Shown here piece after piece: positions 60,441 to 64,000 of a DNA stretch of 64,000 nt (position 1 is its first letter; each line of letters opens with the position of its first letter). The translations under genes and the position numbers were made by a program. The notes beneath the pieces are model-generated. The model was not told the DNA's origin. It made no database searches and was given only the letters and a program-made list of their open reading frames with translations. The DNA comes from Klebsiella electrica (lineage in GTDB: Bacteria > Pseudomonadota > Gammaproteobacteria > Enterobacterales > Enterobacteriaceae). The DNA lies in contig NZ_CP041247.1 of the NCBI RefSeq assembly GCF_006711645.1, positions 4,836,001 through 4,900,000 on the forward strand. The letters run 5' to 3'.

Positions 60441-62958
60441 AGGGTTTGCGCAGCAGCTCCACGTCCGGCAGCGCGGGATTGTGCGCCGGACGCAGATCCT
60501 GACCGCTGATCAGCAGCACCGCCACCGTCGGGAAACGGCGCTGGGTTTCGTTAATCACCTCGGCTCCGCTCAATCTGCCCGGCAGCATCAGGTCGCTAAT
60601 TAGCAGCGCGATTTCCGTCGAAGCCTCAAGTAACTGCAGCGCCTGCTCTCCGTTCCCGGCTTCCAGGGTTAACCAGCCGAGCTGATGAAGCTGCTCGCAA
60701 AGAGTCTGACGCACATCGGCCTCATCCTCGAGCACCAGCGCCAGCCGCTCGCCGCTCACCGTCTGCTCGACTTCCGGCAACGTGCCGCCGGTCGGCGCCT
60801 GCACCGCCGCACGCGGCAGCTGTAAACGCACCGTGGTTCCCTGGCCCGGCGCGCTCTCAATAGCCACCCGCCCGCCGGACTGGCGGACAAAACCATAGAC
60901 CATCGACAGCCCCAGACCGCTGCCGCTGCCGGTTTGTTTGGTGGTAAAAAACGGTTCGAACACCTGGGCCTTAATCTCCTGCGACATCCCGCTGCCGTGG
61001 TCAATCACCTCCAGCGCCACCATATCCTGACGCCGCCCGTCGCTGCGGGCCACGCGCTGGTTCCAGGTGCGCAGCTTGATAACCCCGGCACGCCCTTCCA
61101 TTGCATCGCGAGCGTTCATCACCAGATTGATAATGGCGTTTTCCAGCTGGCCGACGTCTATCCAGGCCGGCCACGCGGGTGACTGCGCCTCAATCTCCAG
61201 ACTCAACGTCGTCGGCAGAGAATGGCGCATCAGCTCGCCCAGGTTTTCCAGCAGCGGTTTCATCGCCACGGCATTGGGGTGCAGCGCCTGTTTACGCGAG
61301 AAGGCCAGCAGCCGCTGGGTGAGCAGCGCGCCGCGCTCTGCGGCCTTGCGTGCCCGGGAGATCCGCGCCAGGTCCGCGTCCTGCGGCTGAACCAGTTCAA
61401 GACTGCCGATAATCACCGCCAGCAGGTTATTAAAATCATGCGCCAGACCGCCGGTCAGCTGGCCAACCGCTTTCATTTTCTGGCTGTGAACCAGCGCCTG
61501 CTCCAGCCCTTTGCGTTCGGTCCTGTCGAGCACCACGTTGACCAGCCCCCGCCCGGGTACCGGGCTAAAACGCAGTTCAATAGTGCGGCCGCTCGCCAGC
61601 AGGAGCTCCTGGGGTTTGGGCAGCGGGCGGGCCAGATTGTCGCGAATATGTTCCGCCAGAGGGGCGGCCTGCCCCAGCAGCTGTTGATAGTGAATGCCGC
61701 GCTGCAGGTCATTGGCCGCCAGCCCCAGCAGCAGCGGATACTGCGGATTCCACACCACCAGCAGCCCCTGATTATCAAACAGCGCGAAGCCGTCGCGCAT
61801 GGCATGAAAGGTGGTCTCCAGCAGGGTACTTTTTTCTTTCAGCAGCTGGGAGGTATGGGCCAACGACGCGGTATTGCGGGCAAAGACGTTGAAGGCGCGC
61901 GCCAGCTCTCCGAGCTCATCGCGTCGCTGAAGCCCCGGGACAGAGACCTCCTGCTCGCCGTAGGCCAGACGCGACATCGCGCGCGAGATAGCGGTCAGAC
62001 TGGAGCCGAGGTTACGGTAGATATACCAGCCGGCGAAGCCGGTTATCACCAGCGCCAACAGCGCCGACAGCAAAATAAACATGCTGATGGAACGCAGCTC
62101 CTGATGGCTCTGTGCCGCCCGTAGTTCAGACGCCTGCGCGACCCGGGCAACGTACTGATTAATATCGCTGTTGAGCAGCGCCACCAGCGCCTTAATGTGA
62201 AACATATACCAGCCGATGGCCAAATCGCTCTCCTCCAGCTGCGCCGATAACGGCTCCAGCCTGGCCAGCTCGCCGTTGAAATCCTGCAGAATTGCCGCCA
62301 GCGTTGGGTCGCGGCTGGTTGTCGGCAGAAAATCTCTCACTTTGTCCAGCTGCTGGACTATCGATCGCGGCGTCGACGTATGGATGGCCGCAACGATCAG
62401 CCGATCCATCTCCGCCAGCGGCCGGGGATCGATCGCGTCCGCGCCATGCCGATCGTTAAGATCCTGAATATGCCGGAGATAACTCTGATTCTGATACAGC
62501 GAACTGAGCAGTTCATTACGCTGCAGATGACGACGCTGCCCGCGTTCCAGCATGCCGCTGACGCTCTGCTGCAGCTCATTGCTGCGGCGAATAATATTGC
62601 CCACCAGCGCCAGCTCCTGTTGCGCCAGCGGCGCGGCGGCGAGGTGAGAGAGTGAATATTTCAGGGCCTGCTGAGTCTCCAGCAGGCGTTCAGCTTCGCT
62701 TTTATACTCCAGCGCACCGACCACCTGCGAGAGGCGAACCGCCGAGGTGGCGACGTTCGCGGTATCACGCGCCAGATTCATGCTGCCGGTCATATCGTCC
62801 AGCGTCTGCTGCTGCACCTGCTCTTGCAGCAGGCTGGCATGGCGAAAACCCAGCAGCGAGACGCCAGCCACCATCAGCGTAACCGCAACCATCAGCAAAT
62901 TAAACGACAGCAGGCGCCCGCGAGCGCTGGTGAAAAACCGGTAGCGATAGGATGGCAT
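60352..62958 (-). CDS. hybrid sensor histidine kinase / response regulator
   Basis: An 868-residue membrane sensor. Helix 1 lies at about 16-38 and is followed by a helical periplasmic domain (about 40-285) and helix 2 (about 287-308). A HAMP linker, a PAS-like region ([21 protein letters not shown]) and the kinase core follow: phospho-His507 in [12 protein letters not shown]-box MNARDAME and G-box [13 protein letters not shown]-terminal receiver domain has Asp789 in [12 protein letters not shown] 62958 has GGAG 6 nt upstream. Divergent from a sugar ABC operon, which it may control. The signal and partner regulator are unknown. Confidence 0.9.
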   Translation of the reverse strand: MPSYRYRFFTSARGRLLSFNLLMVAVTLMVAGVSLLGFRHASLLQEQVQQQTLDDMTGSMNLARDTANVATSAVRLSQVVGALEYKSEAERLLETQQALKYSLSHLAAAPLAQQELALVGNIIRRSNELQQSVSGMLERGQRRHLQRNELLSSLYQNQSYLRHIQDLNDRHGADAIDPRPLAEMDRLIVAAIHTSTPRSIVQQLDKVRDFLPTTSRDPTLAAILQDFNGELARLEPLSAQLEESDLAIGWYMFHIKALVALLNSDINQYVARVAQASELRAAQSHQELRSISMFILLSALLALVITGFAGWYIYRNLGSSLTAISRAMSRLAYGEQEVSVPGLQRRDELGELARAFNVFARNTASLAHTSQLLKEKSTLLETTFHAMRDGFALFDNQGLLVVWNPQYPLLLGLAANDLQRGIHYQQLLGQAAPLAEHIRDNLARPLPKPQELLLASGRTIELRFSPVPGRGLVNVVLDRTERKGLEQALVHSQKMKAVGQLTGGLAHDFNNLLAVIIGSLELVQPQDADLARISRARKAAERGALLTQRLLAFSRKQALHPNAVAMKPLLENLGELMRHSLPTTLSLEIEAQSPAWPAWIDVGQLENAIINLVMNARDAMEGRAGVIKLRTWNQRVARSDGRRQDMVALEVIDHGSGMSQEIKAQVFEPFFTTKQTGSGSGLGLSMVYGFVRQSGGRVAIESAPGQGTTVRLQLPRAAVQAPTGGTLPEVEQTVSGERLALVLEDEADVRQTLCEQLHQLGWLTLEAGNGEQALQLLEASTEIALLISDLMLPGRLSGAEVINETQRRFPTVAVLLISGQDLRPAHNPALPDVELLRKPFSRTQLMQALRQVVANSGCGPAPQPLEHH

Positions 62959-63143
62959 GGTCAGCTCCACGATCTTTTTATTTATCCTGGCGGTTGCTGA
63001 CCCACAGCGGGAGAGCCATCGCGCATAATTGTGAGCCAGATTCAGTATTCATCAATATGACAAATATGAACGGCGTCTGACATTTTGCATTTATTGTTGT
63101 GTGGTGCACTGCGATCCTCGAAGACACTCGCAGGAGAGCCACC

Positions 63144-64000
63144 ATGCAGGGGACACCGGTACTATCCATGCGCAATATTGCCAAAGCCTTTGGCAAGTTT
63201 TATGCGCTGAAAGGCGTCGATCTGACGGTCTGGCCCGGCGAGATCCACGCCTTAATGGGCGAGAACGGCGCTGGCAAAAGCACGCTAATGAAGATCCTCG
63301 CCGGGGCGTATACCGCCACCAGCGGCGAGATCCTGATCGACGGACAGCCGCAGGTGATTAAAGGGCCAAAAGATGCGCTGGCCGCCGGGATCACCCTGAT
63401 TTACCAGGAGATGCAGCTGGCGCCGAACTTAACCGTCGCGGAGAATATTTTTCTCGGCAGCGAACTGGCGCGCGGCGGGCTGGTGCAGCGCAAAGAGATG
63501 ATGAATCAGGCCCAGGCGGTCATCGATCGCCTCGGCGCCCAGTTCAGGGCCAGCGACCGGGTGATGGCCCTGACCATTGCCGAACAGCAGCAGGTGGAGA
63601 TCGCCCGCGCCCTGCATCGCAACAGCCGGGTGCTGGTGATGGATGAGCCCACCGCCGCCCTCTCCTCCCGCGAGACTCATCGCCTGTTTGAACTGATTCT
63701 GCGCCTGCGCGACGAAGGGATGGCGATTATCTATATCAGCCATCGCATGGCGGAGGTTTATGAACTGTCTGACCGCGTCAGCGTGCTGCGCGACGGCCAG
63801 TACGTCGGCAGCCTGACCCGCGACAAGCTCAACGCCTCCGAACTGGTGCGAATGATGGTCGGCCGTCCGCTAAGCGACCTGTTCAATAAAGAGCGTGATA
63901 TTCCGCCCGGCCAGCCGCGCCTGCGGGTAGAGGATTTGACCGACGGCGGCAAAGTGAAGGCCAGCAGTCTGGTGGTACGGGCGGGGGAAATCGTCGGCCT
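63144..64000 (+). CDS. sugar ABC transporter ATP-binding protein (3' partial)
   Basis: The first 285 residues of an RbsA-like double ABC ATPase, open at the right edge. Domain 1 is complete: Walker [11 protein letters not shown]-loop [11 protein letters not shown], the signature replaced by [16 protein letters not shown], and Walker [12 protein letters not shown]. Domain 2 is starting. The ATG 63144 follows AGGAG. It presumably heads a transporter operon for a sugar or polyol divergent from the sensor kinase. Substrate not predictable. Confidence 0.9.
   Translation, partial: MQGTPVLSMRNIAKAFGKFYALKGVDLTVWPGEIHALMGENGAGKSTLMKILAGAYTATSGEILIDGQPQVIKGPKDALAAGITLIYQEMQLAPNLTVAENIFLGSELARGGLVQRKEMMNQAQAVIDRLGAQFRASDRVMALTIAEQQQVEIARALHRNSRVLVMDEPTAALSSRETHRLFELILRLRDEGMAIIYISHRMAEVYELSDRVSVLRDGQYVGSLTRDKLNASELVRMMVGRPLSDLFNKERDIPPGQPRLRVEDLTDGGKVKASSLVVRAGEIVG

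Noticed and set aside
33041..63000. CRISPR array
   Set aside because: The only regular arrays have contiguous identical units (163 bp and 76 bp) without variable spacers.

Overview
The window is a stretch of enterobacterial chromosome, most likely Klebsiella/Raoultella. Protein sequences and gene order follow the E. coli map closely from orn through rsgA, psd, mscM, epmA, frdABCD, blc, sugE, ecnAB, efp, epmB, groSL, yjeH, fxsA, aspA, dcuA, cutA, dsbD and yjdC to a tRNA-Phe gene. Further right are proP, yjdM/yjdN, the phn C-P lyase genes and the als (allose) operon. There is no ampC between frdD and blc, and the left end carries an aryl-alcohol catabolic cluster; both fit Klebsiella-type genomes. 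Species cannot be fixed from sequence alone.

Layout. (1) 1-3.6 kb: aromatic catabolism, with an outer-membrane MetA-pathway protein (5' end outside the window), a benzaldehyde dehydrogenase and a zinc aryl-alcohol dehydrogenase. (2) 3.7-4.0 kb: three tRNA-Gly(GCC) genes with a strong stable-RNA promoter, then an orphan amino-acid-binding protein. (3) 5-32 kb: conserved core. This includes EF-P with two of its modification enzymes (EpmA, EpmB), fumarate reductase with an FNR site at about -41.5, sugE behind a guanidine-II riboswitch, groSL with a sigma-32 promoter and an ERIC element before its terminator, and the aspA-dcuA and cutA-dsbD-yjdC blocks. (4) 32.2-38 kb: tRNA-Phe followed by a 163-bp tandem array, each unit carrying the last 17 nt of the tRNA. 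Next comes an AT-rich glycan island (fused GT4-GT2 glycosyltransferase, polysaccharide pyruvyl-transferase-like protein, one unknown), then a deletion scar holding remnants of two genes. (5) 38-43.3 kb: a DsbA-family thiol protein, a TerC-family membrane protein with a terminator just before its start codon, cbpA-cbpM and proP. (6) 43.3-53.1 kb: yjdM, yjdN and phnFGHIJKLMNOP. The phnCDE transporter is absent, and a 76-bp tandem array that repeats the phnL start region splits phnK from phnL. (7) 53.1-60.4 kb: yjdP, rpiB and alsR-alsBACEK. (8) 60.4-64 kb: a hybrid sensor kinase divergent from the first gene of another sugar ABC transporter, which runs off the right edge.

How the parts work together. 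The frd, aspA and dcuA genes together support fumarate respiration: aspartate is taken up, deaminated to fumarate and reduced. The phn genes turn alkylphosphonates into phosphate and a C1 product under phosphate limitation, although no phosphonate importer is visible here. The als genes import allose and convert it through allose-6-P and allulose-6-P to fructose-6-P. The least ordinary parts are the two tandem arrays, each built on the edge of the gene beside it, and the tRNA-Phe-linked glycan island.
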